NCBI GenBank assembly: GCA_031552825.1
Contig: JAVBMD010000013.1
Coordinates: 1 to 64,000 of the forward strand
Source: WQXF01 sp031552825
Lineage (GTDB): Bacteria; Bacillota; Clostridia; Christensenellales; Aristaeellaceae
DNA: 64,000 bases
Reading direction: 5' to 3'
The notes below the pieces were generated by a model. The model saw only the letters and a list, made by a program, of their open reading frames with translations, searched no databases and was not told the DNA's origin. Shown here one piece after another: positions 59,601-64,000 of the stretch. Within the stretch, counting starts at the first letter, position 1. Each line of letters opens with the position of its first letter. The position numbers were made by a program, and so were the translations under genes.

Positions 59601-62600
59601 GATGTTGTCGGCGAAGGTATCGACGTTCTTCTTATCGTTGATATGCGCCGCGCCGTAAGGAGCGACATACATCTCGGCAAAGTTGTAACCCAGCTTGTTC
59701 TTAATCGCATTGGTGAAGGCCGCCGCGACGCTGTTGCTGAGGTTTTGCACCTTATCGCGCGCGGTGCGCAGCGTATTGTCAAAGGTGCTGGTGGTCAGCG
59801 CGGGCGCTTTTGCGGTGGTCATACCGAAGGGCGACGCCTTTAGCGTGGCAAACAGCGAATCGGGCATCACGACATGCAGGCTGGCCGGGTTGGACTGCGC
59901 GGTTTCGGCCAGCGCGTACACCTTGCCGTAGGTCATCGCCGAGGTGATGAACTTGCCGTTCTCGCCGTGGATCGCGCCGGTGGTGTAATCCTGTATGGCA
60001 TTCACGCCGGTGATCGAGAAGCTGCCGCCGCTGAGGGTGTAGCTGATCTCGAACAGCGTGAATTTCTGCATATCATAGCGCGAAGCCTGACCGGAGGTGT
60101 TGATGGCGTCCTTGGTCATCTCGATGCGCAGATAAGGTTTGTGGTTTTCCAAATCCGCCGTGGTGGCGACAAACATTTTCTTGACGGCATTGGGCTGGAA
60201 CGCGCCGCAGCGCACCCACAAGCCATTGAGCGCGGAATCGGCCGCGCCGATCTTGGCCAGCTCGGCGGCGCTGAGCTGGTTCTCGTTGGCAGGCAGTCCG
60301 CGCAACGGGTTTGCGGTGCAGGAGCCGATGATGTGCTCATCGTCCTTGCTGAGCTGCACGACGATATAATCGCGCTCCGCCGAGAGGTAGAAGCTATCGG
60401 AGGCGGTAAAGGTGGCCAAACCGGAACCGTCGGTGGTGCCGGTAGTCAGCAGCTTGCCGGAGGCGTTGTACAGACCGACCTTGATGCCGGAAAGCACATA
60501 TTCGTCCTCGTGGCGCAGGCAGTCGACGCCCACGACCGGCACGATGATCTGGCCCTTGCGCTCGTTCTGAATGGCGATGCGCGGGCGGGTGTTGTTGCCG
60601 CCATCGGTGATCTGCAACACATCGTAGAGCGAGAAGCCGGTGGCGTATTCGTACTTGGCGTTGGTGCGCGCCTTGCGCGGGCGGCTTTGATAATCGGTGA
60701 CGGCGGGGACGGCGTTGGTGTACGCCGTGGTGCCGCTGGCCTGCAACACATGGTTGCTGGCATCGTACAGCGCCATCGGGCGGGTGACGCTGCCGTCCTC
60801 GTTCTTTTGGAAGTAGCTGTCCGGCCCGGTTACAACCTCCAGCCGGTAGGAAAGCGGCTGGCCGTAGGTGGGCGAGGCGGCCACCGCGTCAAAAATCGGC
60901 ACGTTGACAAAGCGATGCAGGCTGCCGCTCTGGCTGGAGGTGTAGGTGGTCGCCGGGGTGGCGACGTTGACCAGACGGTAGCTGCCGCTGTTGAGAATCT
61001 CGGTATCGGTGCTGCTTCCATCGCGGAAGAAGTTATTGAGGCTCATCAGGTCGATCTGGCCGTAGCTGTTCACCAAGTTGCGGATTTGGACGGCCTTGGT
61101 GGCGCCCGCATCGGCGGCGGCCACAGTGTACGGCCCCAGCAGCCAGCCGGAATAGGTGTTGCCGCCTACGGTGTAGGTATAGGGCTTGCGCACCGTGACA
61201 GCGGGGTTCTGCTGCGGACCCAGCGCCGGGAAGGTGCCGCTGGGGTTTTCTTCTAATATATAGTACTCTCCCGCGGGCAGACGCCACGTGATAGCGCCGC
61301 TGGAGGTGGCGTAGCGCGCGGTGGTATTGGCCGCCGCGCCGTTGCCAAAGATGAAACCCGAACCGGCGTAGTCGTAGGGCTTATAGCCGCCCGCGCCGTC
61401 CGGTATCATGATGGTGGCGTACATCGTGCTGGTGTAGGTGGTTTCCGCGCCCGCGTTGTTCACCTGACGCTTGGTGAAGGTGAAGGTGGTGAACTTCTTG
61501 TTGGTAATCACCAGCGAGGGCTTGGTCTGGAAGCAATTGTTGTCGTCAGCGGCTGCCTTGACGTAGTTGTTTCCGCTCCAAGCGCCTCCGGCCACGGTGA
61601 GGCTGATCGGCGCGGTGGAGCCGAAGTAGCCTGTGGGCGCGGAGGTTTCGGTCACGGTATACGTATTCGGCGCGACATTTGTAAAGCTGGCCACGCCGGT
61701 GGATGCCGTGGTGGCGGTGGCGATGGTGGTGGTGCCTTGCTTCAGGGTAAACACCGCGCCTGACAAGGCGGTGCTGGTGCTGTCCATATCCACTTTCTTC
61801 AGGCAAATGACGCCGTTGGGGTTCTCGAACTTGGCGTTCTTGCTCACGGTGACCGATTCGGGTACCGTAACGCTCATCGTCGTGCCCGAAAGGTCGTTGC
61901 CTACCGCCGCCGGGGCGCGCTTGTAGCCATCGGGCAGCGTCTGCGAAGTGGTGGTGGAGATGCCCACGGTATACGTACCGGCGGGTACGCTGAAGGTAGC
62001 CTTGCCAGCCGTGCCGGAGATTTGCGCCGTCAGGTTGACGGCGGTACCGGTGGCGGTGGCGGTGCCGGTCAGGGTATAGGTCAGCGTCTTGGTGAGGTAT
62101 GCGCCGGCAGGCCACGCTTGGCCGTTGATGACGGTGGTGGCGTGGGTGGCGGCGTCATGATCCAGCGCGTAGCGCAGCGTGTTGACAACCAGTTGCGCAT
62201 ATTCCTTGTTCAGCGCCGATATCGCCTCGGATTCGGTCTTGCCGCGGGTCAGTGTGACCAGCTTGGGCTGCTGAATCTCATACCCGCTCTTGGCGGTCTG
62301 GATCAGCACATACTGAATCGTCGCATCGGTGACGGTGGAAGGAATGGTGACATCGGCATGCACGACGCCCGCGTTGGAGGCGTTAAAGATGAAGGTGCCA
62401 TCGGTCGCGGTGTAATAGTACACCGTGGTGCCGTTCTCCAGCTTCACGCTGCTGATGCCGCTGCCCGCGCCGGGGGCGATGCGGTAAAGATTAAAGGTGA
62501 AAGTGCCGCCCTCGCCGGTGGTGCGCAGCGCGGTAGCGCCGTCAAGGTGCTTGATGCTTAGCGACAGATCCACGCCCGCCTTGGCGCGCAGGTTGTACAC

Positions 62601-64000
62601 CGAAGCGCGGCCGAACAGCTTGCTCTGGTCGCCGGTAGCGGTGATGGTGGCGGTGACGGTATCGTTGCCCACGAGCCAACTGGCGGCATTGTTGGCGCCG
62701 TTGACCGGGGAATACCCGGCCAGCCCGGTGGACTGCTCCTGCACGGTAACGGCCTGCCCGACCGGCACGTGGAGGAACACAGCGCTCAGCTTGCCCGCGG
62801 CGTTGGTATAGGTCAGCTTCTGCGCGGCGTAACCGGAAACAGCGGTGCTGCTGCCGATTTTGGTGATCTTGAACTCCGGATCGAAGCTGGCGGCCACCTC
62901 GCCGCGGCTGGCGACTTGGTGGAAGTTGGCGGCGGCTAGCGTGCTGCCGCCATCGCTGACGTACTTGTCAACGATGATCGCGCCGTACTTCTTGGGCTGG
63001 TTGGTGGCGGTGGCGGCCAGCTTGCGCCCGCTGCCGATGCCGATCTTGAGCTGCCCACCGGCGGGCGAGATGGCATATTGCGAGAACTCGGTATCGTTTG
63101 GCGCTTCATAGAAGGTATAGGTGGTCTCGGTCGGCGTAGCGGGTACGCCGATGACGGCCAGCATTTCGCCGTTGGATACTTTGCGCAGCTTGACCAAGCC
63201 GGTCGCGCTGTCGAGCAGCCCGGCGGTAAAGTCCATGCTGTACTTGATGTTGGCGCCGGTGCCGGTTTTGTTCAGCGCGCGCACGTTGGTGAAGTTGCTG
63301 CTGCCGAGCTTAACGCCGGCCTGAATCGTCGGGTTGCCGATCAGATCCGCGATGGCTTCGGTATAGTTGACCTCGGTGTATTGGTTGGTGTCGTAGGCAT
63401 AGCGCAGTCGCTTGGTAACCTCGATCACCGACATATAATACTTGGCCTGCGAATCCTTGGGCAACACGCCGCCCTGCTTGCTGACGGTTTGCGAGTTTTG
63501 CTTGCCAAACCCCGGCACAGTGCCGTTGATGCGCAACTCGTAGGTGCCGTTTGCTTGGTTGTTGACCTTGTCGTACACGCTGGCGGGAATATAATACTTA
63601 AATTCGCCCGCGTCGTTTACGTAGGGGTTGCCGCTGGCGTCGAGCGTGCGCGGCTTGTAGGTCTTGCCGTCGATGACCAGCGTAACCGCCGAATCGGCGT
63701 TCTGGCCGGGATCCATCTCGAAGTTGGGGTAGCGGCTCTGCAGCGCGCTATCGTAGGCGTACACCGAGTTGGCGTCGCCGATTTCCAGCTGGGTCTTGAC
63801 GGTAAGGGCGGCGATCTTGTTGACGAAGTTGACCTGCGTCAGCTCGCCCTCTTTGACGGTGACCTTCTTGAACGCATCGCGATCAAACCACGCGTCGGCG
63901 TCGGTGGGAATGGTCTCGCGGATCCAATAGTCGCCGGGTTTTACCGAGAAGGTGACGGTGGGGTTGGTGGCGGTGGTGGCGAGCACGGCGGGTTTTTCCA
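38616..64000 (-). CDS. Giant multi-CnaB surface adhesin/stalk protein (5' end outside window)
   Basis: The frame is open from the right edge to the TAA at 38616, more than 8,460 residues, with no start in the window. From the N-terminal side: divergent CnaB-like and unassigned beta domains (64000 to about 55400), a globular part (about 55400-54640), DUF11-like stalk domains (to about 53190), an SdrD B-type domain (VGNLVWLDVNGNGIQDNGEP, near 53150), and then an array of alternating CnaB dyads to about 39420. Most CnaB units keep the isopeptide residues: Lys in the IEK strand, Glu in VTETKAPSGY or LVELSAPTGY, and Asp/Asn near the end. The C-terminus has two further CnaB units, a hydrophobic helix and RRKRRLPSRR. 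The expected LPxTG is absent; DLPIVRYVG stands in its place. Proteins of this kind form protease-resistant fibres on the cell surface. Confidence 0.93.
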   Translation of the reverse strand, partial: EKPAVLATTATNPTVTFSVKPGDYWIRETIPTDADAWFDRDAFKKVTVKEGELTQVNFVNKIAALTVKTQLEIGDANSVYAYDSALQSRYPNFEMDPGQNADSAVTLVIDGKTYKPRTLDASGNPYVNDAGEFKYYIPASVYDKVNNQANGTYELRINGTVPGFGKQNSQTVSKQGGVLPKDSQAKYYMSVIEVTKRLRYAYDTNQYTEVNYTEAIADLIGNPTIQAGVKLGSSNFTNVRALNKTGTGANIKYSMDFTAGLLDSATGLVKLRKVSNGEMLAVIGVPATPTETTYTFYEAPNDTEFSQYAISPAGGQLKIGIGSGRKLAATATNQPKKYGAIIVDKYVSDGGSTLAAANFHQVASRGEVAASFDPEFKITKIGSSTAVSGYAAQKLTYTNAAGKLSAVFLHVPVGQAVTVQEQSTGLAGYSPVNGANNAASWLVGNDTVTATITATGDQSKLFGRASVYNLRAKAGVDLSLSIKHLDGATALRTTGEGGTFTFNLYRIAPGAGSGISSVKLENGTTVYYYTATDGTFIFNASNAGVVHADVTIPSTVTDATIQYVLIQTAKSGYEIQQPKLVTLTRGKTESEAISALNKEYAQLVVNTLRYALDHDAATHATTVINGQAWPAGAYLTKTLTYTLTGTATATGTAVNLTAQISGTAGKATFSVPAGTYTVGISTTTSQTLPDGYKRAPAAVGNDLSGTTMSVTVPESVTVSKNAKFENPNGVICLKKVDMDSTSTALSGAVFTLKQGTTTIATATTASTGVASFTNVAPNTYTVTETSAPTGYFGSTAPISLTVAGGAWSGNNYVKAAADDNNCFQTKPSLVITNKKFTTFTFTKRQVNNAGAETTYTSTMYATIMIPDGAGGYKPYDYAGSGFIFGNGAAANTTARYATSSGAITWRLPAGEYYILEENPSGTFPALGPQQNPAVTVRKPYTYTVGGNTYSGWLLGPYTVAAADAGATKAVQIRNLVNSYGQIDLMSLNNFFRDGSSTDTEILNSGSYRLVNVATPATTYTSSQSGSLHRFVNVPIFDAVAASPTYGQPLSYRLEVVTGPDSYFQKNEDGSVTRPMALYDASNHVLQASGTTAYTNAVPAVTDYQSRPRKARTNAKYEYATGFSLYDVLQITDGGNNTRPRIAIQNERKGQIIVPVVGVDCLRHEDEYVLSGIKVGLYNASGKLLTTGTTDGSGLATFTASDSFYLSAERDYIVVQLSKDDEHIIGSCTANPLRGLPANENQLSAAELAKIGAADSALNGLWVRCGAFQPNAVKKMFVATTADLENHKPYLRIEMTKDAINTSGQASRYDMQKFTLFEISYTLSGGSFSITGVNAIQDYTTGAIHGENGKFITSAMTYGKVYALAETAQSNPASLHVVMPDSLFATLKASPFGMTTAKAPALTTSTFDNTLRTARDKVQNLSNSVAAAFTNAIKNKLGYNFAEMYVAPYGAAHINDKKNVDTFADNIVGGGGNYWHIGRVILRKQYLNKAGQLLDMNGVTFRFSMVHINEDGTTHKLPGGGDDTSFITNATTITRNVNGTVVSGVADSGSFFVFDWKVYPLGPSGQENYYWFVRTTGGAYTGVGGAAIDVNKARFTAADKGKLFTSQAAAQAAAGSGTAVPAFTLPHASPVNSGTCGDDKVRVRIEEIAGTNGLQPLTTIQDVDVPCTSGSTVNFSSINHTYFDTPIVNGDPGKNTYFNVVKFGYMPASTTSNAWKAIRAKTSDAFEQVRLYGRWMAGFLTSADVPGLPSLSGFFPTTLSGVQFKLYKKTGSSYTAVKDASNQPIILTTAGLGGLAVSPVLTAGEEYYLSEITGKSGYINIHNAGSGDTISSSEGSKLIKIGVLTAANVGQTFYVTNAEKIDLVVQGVDAYNATKLIPGVSYSLYTSNASGAQGTLIATKTADANGKVSFSELDLGYYLLVANSGWDVNKYVNFTGVTEDPALPDSKFAYLSQGKALVTIPGGTVNLTGTSAEMQVKVLYPPLPRIGITKTARGDGGALSGVKFELRRGTTLAASTLVETLTTGSDGKLIFATPLIPGTYYLVETATQSNLMLPANTNVFTFVVNAYGQFATSGMNNNNRETLDGASALSYRYACVNDRKVRVSITKYTTDNGSAEALAPNVVFSVKKDGATYTKTPTVTTNASGVATLDLSEFGTYVLTETTGPSGYLNLNASITISFASGSLPTIAFNSPTNDANTYGYISRVGSTLYDATSQMNRFDVKVVNPKAFSIKTQKVDGLDQKLAGARFGLYGNSTCTDKIASTESDGFYSCNATGELTIGGLIPGKTYYLKEYSAPSGYDLSATVYTITSAKTDAGTTKSVGTGGKIVNYKGSGLQIVKKVAWVGDEPMYNGGYALPKVTFAIYKATGSANEGIGALVATVDASRVSAGNYDTGAIKLAPGNYVVKEVTTATLSGAVLILDPDTQFDQPFDATSRLWKATVNQEGSGNVLTVLKLGNAELGASVTIRKVNAPKTGTPVGLANAQFKIFTLKNTALTGDARYAAANRQDIAGATGTYTTAANGEVTIAVTLPSSGNGKLLAVIEEIKPTDGYLINPLTRYTEVILYAGSSRVSIGASAERVDKVVVPNNDAGTIILHDYIVTKFNGETVASYDGNFPLKNVVFTLYWRESIDQPFQPLKAFNLGATESNPIQITAADGKVSWANLPMNYQYAVHMANVPNYVFDTFRSAANVNHFDGTPSSLMPMTEQDVLTTPGGSVTRLPLYIVTPNKMADAAANTLYFKAYHKQKGSITIEKHLDEWNNLAKIQGEFTLYAGELKDGKIVKKSPAQIATFPYSGDTVVNGVAKVTGKLVIQNVNAGYYVIEETKAPSGYMLNKETQGVQIVINLTNPADETGLHKTVKFLNEAYDANSVGLSKTPIKTRLDDTLLRHAPANPSAVVGKAEYTLDNFVTKWSNSENKLVPSVNPFPYESFTVTDKGLRFSAVESDFTNASNQLDYATYVRGKYQFTKITIGRSVYAKDGVDTAVTARVEYITFQAGDAATIPTTATWASAGTVNLGTEQTVSFPANTRAFRVVYDKPGMNFRPGKIQVYADLFVQPDGKISGSPVRPIRALRNDAMIDAEFYGVGEDGAPQYTVKTPLHYDAYGDINVPAPPPPAQVEIIKKTTQKDNKEYVEVINADNLTYSPVLASRGTAFQYSIALINRTNSITGKAVMPDPIIVDRLPEDFSFTSDSITYKVVKTNGHNINTFKNGAKGDSELILGTIKTVSGADLHTGDGSKSTADATQDTYIVIPFTGDLLEGETLLIEMSGVVPVNLSATADVIEINDAFATTKREGLVYEGQAEGYVYYDYGSTGKPPVTTGKFFDAVKAAIGANIQGVIRDFTRYVVTPISIITASKYVKGDADNADFSASNIARSYAGGRVDYRLILSMMEPEEPGKHAYNTLRIADAMPQIGDGSRPKTPIGQPSKWMPLLDSIKVDFTELPASATAPDMKLVIRYRGVKTASDYSGVASAINGYLKGTAADISAGGSVLTLSANGGKNTWTGIDAQLKGMGAVATAFSLEYAGGTPIAQPCELTISIGCKTPSVDAAQAANDPARFWTQATANSSFYTLANNDANFNYRFSTSWMSSVYPFSTVSSEIVPGDVKVGNLVWLDVNGNGIQDNGEPGIQGMTVTLHDYLLKQSGSVWTPTLSGSTALQTTAAATTTPISGDSGLLQNYTFTAKPYKTDDDGNPVGSNQHWYEIEMEMPSGFALTGRMQGTNRSLDSNAGALTAAPAGTYLLPDNYAPATANSRYIRFSMANNEYVNDLRYDGGVYPAYSVTLKKTDAAGNALKGATFGLYNLVGGAISGSPLATATSGTDGKFTFTGLSHFRDYGVKEITAPTYYAVDARTLQLLGATAPTGNNVALTAVQTTVAAHEKAIETALSGGKDTFCNSTATGSLTITKKNPGGTGLVGAEFVITNNSTFVTGAWDAFLNTTMPSGATADKTGKKITISMAAVSTYTLSGLPYGTYTVTETKAPSGYALPTPAAQTAKIGDPADATMTGHSKTVTLNYVDQKITLKIKKVDEQGKVLAGAVFGVYSKAAYDQNPSVAPLFTLTTGATGYAEMAAGTLLAPGDYYLIETSAPSGYSLLTTKFTFTVTATQTKYFIHFTGEQQTTGGTFDDAHPAIVNDSALGTLRIEKLNESNAKIGPAQFLVTPNTLKIPAAWANYLADLRKGTMPSGLRIVGDSDPNGYPKDSLHVTLPAAGTLDIANLPVGSYDVTEVVAPEGYALANPAKKTVTVSVASAQHTYDLASFTDAKVVVIVEKTDVTGTTKLSGVKFGIFTKAEYDKGAANRVEANAYIVLTTGADGKATSASSAKLLVPGTYYLVELAAPTGYQISFTPVSFAVDNKTQLYSYNFTATAMTGTDASKLEKYFGKITDMYADGALRICKVDAEGKNPQTGAEFIVRNKSTVAATGAWAHFITNFTAPPSGVTVETEGANKVLRVVLGASGIATIDGLPTGVYEVEEVKAPSGFAIANPAKQDVTVGPNHTVSAPAIVNVTDNRVRVEIDKVDASANPVAGVVFAIHNDNAGAVGTKRFELAATNASGYTATSSSQLLPPGTYWLVEQSAPSGYSITFQPSKFTVSATSQVYRYTYTAQRKATNTVESWYGKAIENDFAKAGLTITKTDAETSAKLGGAVFTIAMKSEVASGSWAKYLASYPRAGVPVTVSGQMLRLTMPASGTYTFTDIPLGTYTITEVQAPSGYAIAATEKQDVILSTSGATATFADYRTRVEIEKVELGASAKPIAGVKFGIFTKAEYDKGAANRIEANAKYVLTTAADGKAATTAAQLLDPGVYYLVELSAPANYAITFVDKQFTVSVTSKTAGFNFTAAQKPYATEDYGRITDDYARGALKVEKLDEGNQPLFGAEFTVKPAVGSPAAGEEAWAYYLANATKPTGVTVDNVNKQLIVKLNGVSSVVIPGLPIGSYVVTETQAPSGYAVALPDNATIAVSATHTAAAPALAKFNDRRVTVLIEKRDATGNSPVSGAIFGVFTEAVYNGGVYNAGNAEFTLTTGADGKATSPATPLLAPGVYYLVELKAPQGYRVSFTPTKFTVDNKSQIYRFNFTATAMTGADAAKLEKYFGVIKNATASGALRIEKGDAEDSKAKLTGAEFIVRNVKTDAATGAWEHFLSTYAPPTGVTVETEGTAKVLRVQSATGEITLTGLPTGSYEVEEVKAPSGYALPNPAKQSVTITESVSGSFNTARFADYRIRISIEKVDANNQPLAGVVFAIHADNAGTPGAKLFALTATNASGKTATTQAQKFAPGTYWLVEESAPAGYSITFVAHKIVVTSDTKVYMYSFTAARQNTDTATEAWYGKAIENDFAKAGLTIAKVDADTNEKLGGAVFTIAMKSEIAAGSWSKYLATFPRANVVVVGQTLQLTLPTTGIDIGTYTFSDIPLGVYTVTETTAPNGYAIDAASPREADLRTATGVTLTFADNRARVIVHKDDPMDKPLANAVFEIRSGSQTGTVLYTLTTDATGTAQTSATQLLAPGTYWLVEKTAPTNYSITFTPVSFTVSRTAKTYSFEYNAENDYTRGALKIEKLNKSNQPLNGAEFTVKPSAGSPAAGDDAWTHYLANVTKPAGVTVDSVNRQLIVKLPAASSVVLTGLPIGSYMVTETKAPSGYALPLAAATVAVTGSHTAAAPALAKFLDERVTVTIEKLDVTGTHAVSGAKFGVFTKAVFNTGNYTESDAEFTLTTGADGKAASSATQLLAPGDYYLVELSAPTGHKISFVPTAFTVDNTTSLYSFNFTATAMTGADAAKLEKHYGAICNEFMPGTLRIEKTDEQGNPLAGAEFTVTSNATTPVAIDAWVHYLTNFSTYTTAAGVTADVAGKKLIVKLGTATSVNIAGLPMGSYTVTETKAPDGYALPESPSKTVTVAAQQSGKQDTVTFSDRRVFVLIEKVDANDKPLAGVVFAIHTDNAGAVGSKLYELAATDANGGTRTSASQPLNPGSYWLVEQSVPSGYAISFTPTKFTVSNTSPVYVYLFADVAVPGVGGQFFGKIRNDFAKAGLTVTKTDAETSAKLGGAVFTIAMKSEVAAGSWTKYLASYPRAGEPVTVSGQTLRLTLPAAGTYTFSDIPLGVYTVTEVAAPAGYAVDLRGSLDGDATQGSVTVAFNDYRVRVEIEKIDPADNPVVGAKFGIFYKDPVTGYPATLTETTAKYVLTTDAQGEAATTAAQPLTPGTYKLVELSAPANYRVTFAEQEFTVTAAQKVFSYNFTATAHRPGEDHVAEPKPIRNDYARGALKLEKVDSKGNPLTGAEFTVKPAAGSPSVGADAWTHYLANATLPTGVTADSVNKQLVVKMTAAASVVIEGLPIGSYVVTETRAPDGYAVALASAQTVAITAAHTTASPASARYTDPRVVLDIEKFDATGKIPVKDVKFGIFTKAEYDKGAANRVEANAYIVLTTGADGKASTATASKLLVPGVYYLVELDAPEGYKISFVDTAFTVDATTALYSYNFTATAKTGADAAKLEKYYGAILNNTAAGALRIEKRDADLTTKLLGGAQFIVCNVKTDAAVGAWAHFLTTYAPPSGVAVETEGANKVLRVTLPAEGYLTLTGLPTGVYEIEEVRAPQGYAVPKDPKKQVTVTVSTAGSYSTATFDDLRVRVEIEKFDAAGAKVAGAKFGVFTKDEYDKGAANRVEANALIVLTTDANGKADTLASATLLVPGTYYLVELFAPAGLDKSFADKAFTVSDTSKVYAFNFTRTSRNDAVIETYYGEIVDEFQTSKLVISKVDAQNPTGAKLIGAQFIVRNLETVAVGAWASYLDKLIVKPTGVTEESLNGERVLRVELTAATGGEITLLNLPLGKYEVTEVVAPVGYAIPIPASQEHELTGGAARAQFADPRVRVEIEKQRQDGKALPGAKFGIFTDADYSNNKRTESDAKYVLTTGADGKAATSATQLLAKGDYWLKELSAPTGYDITFADTKFTVDNTTAVYAYNFTATQRTGANHAQEERYFGEITDDFTTNEGGLTIVKEDAETAAKLAGAVFTVRPTSLVAGNPAWAYYIANAPMDPYVTILHDVGTGEDLLRIVMPATGTATLSGLPIGDYEITEVSAPKGYAQALPKTQTVKVLKTATETIKTFRNYRVRVSIEKVADAVPPVPLGGVTFGIFTDAVYQQGAAARVAANASITLTTGMDGKATTPASWLPESGDYWLVELSAPDGYTISFADTKFTVDQTKPRYSFNFGTIPLVSSTDPNKAELETMYGHIVNQFAEGALVIRKVDADTKNPLNGAQFIVRSVQTPPGAWEKYLNGISPVDPVFRKEYLIGEAIPVLRITMPTNWLSVGEVVLSRMPLGKYSVQEVISPVGYVIDDIIPVEVELKRNATEAPVLEFNDHRTRVEIHKKDQSGDALAGAKFGIFTELNYLANKRTAADALYVLTTDSAGFAATTDGQLLPDGKYYLMELSAPTGYAITFTPALFTVDSTKSVHLFTWTDQTNPAANPDREVRKPAIANDYSTTTLTLKKYSAAGNTLIGGAEFLLTPINITVDAAWAYYLANFTSSANLRLVGNGDPDGYAAGSLHITLPASGILTLSNLPWGTYQLSEVKAPQGYALTDAVQRTVRLGDPAKLGTEFKLDDTQEFLDTYLRIRIEKRDEIGNALSGAEFGVFTDAYYQTNQPNLNIADAEIKLVTNLQGFAESTEADAAKLAVGTYWLVETKAPAFRSINFTPKKIVVSRTQTGFLYNFTGTATAGDVTGYAGGAGSVIYNKNKTGTVEIKKFDEETGERLIGVTFRLKNVFTVVPSAWAHYLANSTSLPPEIVIESLGEKGTMLLKITQQKPVLKIDRLPYGEYKLEEIIAPDGYAIVTKEYTLLVGDPVEMKDTIFAEDVFADIDNLRIRLRLRKFNEDGQALAGAIFHILNAQGAVVHVLPPTDADGYAETTAAQMLQPGNYTLVEAKAPAGYSVYPNPIPFTVTNNQTGWVFNLTGAPIQGEVAGAFPGITAPLVDPFGRGKLIVEKADSNTPDTPSLSGAEFEIVNVSEVRAGLWNRFLAELSVKPQPGVTVTGSTLKVVTTNGRGTVDNLPWGEYTIAETKAPQGYVITDTSKRTVFVGDPSDAQLAQTGKPYALIATERFLDARIVILAQKINQFGNALPGTEFEIQNIDDPSDIRVVERLTIGAEGYARSWGTYPPGNYRLVESKTPSMHTGNFYMNFTVVPGQTKWVYDFTYSGSGDPSFALDNPGIQNEAETGTVTVHKMDAVSGSALGGAVFRLRQITPLIPAMKYEGEMLVTTNYYGNATFEDVPYGSYELTETRSPGGYVPTSRTMIIRVSRNERDESYTFTNTRISGNVRVYKYTPEDDEEGDEQMIPLEGAKFTLSGTSRYGENVTLAGASDSRGYIFFQNIPAGTYRLEETRPATIDYGLASPRNVTINSNGATVMATVPNVLIGDMGRVLGVEDPDGPTPRGGEDLPIVRYVGTGALMVSMAVLMLLARRKRRLPSRR
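39420..52320 (-). repeat. Array of 18 alternating two-domain CnaB dyads
   Basis: Each dyad has a type-A domain and a type-B domain, together roughly 210-240 residues. Type A begins GALRIEK or similar, contains an AWxHYLxN segment and ends in VTETKAPSGYAL. Type B begins VRVEIEK, often contains FGIFTKAEYDKGAANR, then YVLTTGADGKA, YYLVELSAPxGY and a YxFNFTAT strand. Counting the IEK-type starts gives 18 A/B pairs in strict alternation, with one extra B-like unit before and two CnaB units after. Confidence 0.88.
44506..50845 (-). repeat. Higher-order repeat: three copies of a three-dyad unit of about 2.1 kb
   Basis: Within the dyad array, subtypes cycle in the order A1 (EFIVRN), B1 (VVFAIHxDNAG), A2 (VFTIAMKSEVA), B2, A3 (EFTVKPAxGSPAAG), B3. 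Matching sites recur at 50122, 47992 and 45934 (GCCTTGGCGAA), spacings of 2130 and 2058 bases. Type A1 starts lie near 50835, 48703, 46640 and 44502. The boundaries given are approximate, with units of about 2.06-2.14 kb. Confidence 0.85.

Overview
The window looks like a chromosomal segment of a high-GC member of the Clostridia, possibly a gut lineage such as Christensenellales. The supporting signs are Gram-positive type Shine-Dalgarno sequences, sigmaA-type promoters, an FHA/FtsW/class B PBP cluster, CnaB adhesins, YesM/YesN-like two-component signalling and L,D-transpeptidases. The taxonomic guess is inference only. No rRNA, tRNA, CRISPR array or transposase gene was seen.

Layout. A secreted surface protein with CnaB-like, InlB-type and 83-residue tandem repeats runs off the left edge (minus strand, 1-7091), behind a smaller exported protein (7161-8183). 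Next come an ArsC/Spx-like protein without its catalytic cysteine, a structured 199-bp element between two identical hairpins (9000-9260), a C39-like exported peptidase, an AT-rich gap, a membrane zinc peptidase and a GH13 neopullulanase-like enzyme. A minus-strand wall-synthesis operon (18534-13732) holds an FHA protein with an acidic minisatellite tail, an FtsW/RodA protein, a class B PBP and a sugar-binding protein, with translationally coupled overlaps between the first three.

From 18.7 to 21.3 kb are two paralogous secreted CAP-domain proteins. The first has three SH3b domains and an ordinary strong promoter. The second has a roughly 500-nt leader holding four tandem GEMM-I (cyclic-dinucleotide) riboswitch aptamers whose putative ligand-discriminating base differs between copies. 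This is the most striking regulatory object in the window.

The centre (21.3-33 kb) carries small housekeeping genes (DUF2284, J-domain, GNAT, HD), two paralogous L,D-transpeptidases with a Cys-rich tail, and a sugar ABC importer (binding protein and two permeases, no ATPase) flanked by a YesM-like kinase and a YesN-like regulator. Leftward genes from 38.4 to 33 kb encode MATE and ABC exporters, a PepSY-like exported protein, a VanZ-like protein and an exported unknown.

The last 25.4 kb (38616-64000) is a single minus-strand gene, still open at the right edge, encoding more than 8,460 residues. Its C-terminal half is an alternating array of 18 two-domain CnaB dyads, and inside it a higher-order unit of three dyads (about 2.1 kb) is repeated three times. 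Together the window reads as a cell-surface locus: giant adhesins, secreted CAP proteins under second-messenger control, and wall-modifying enzymes.
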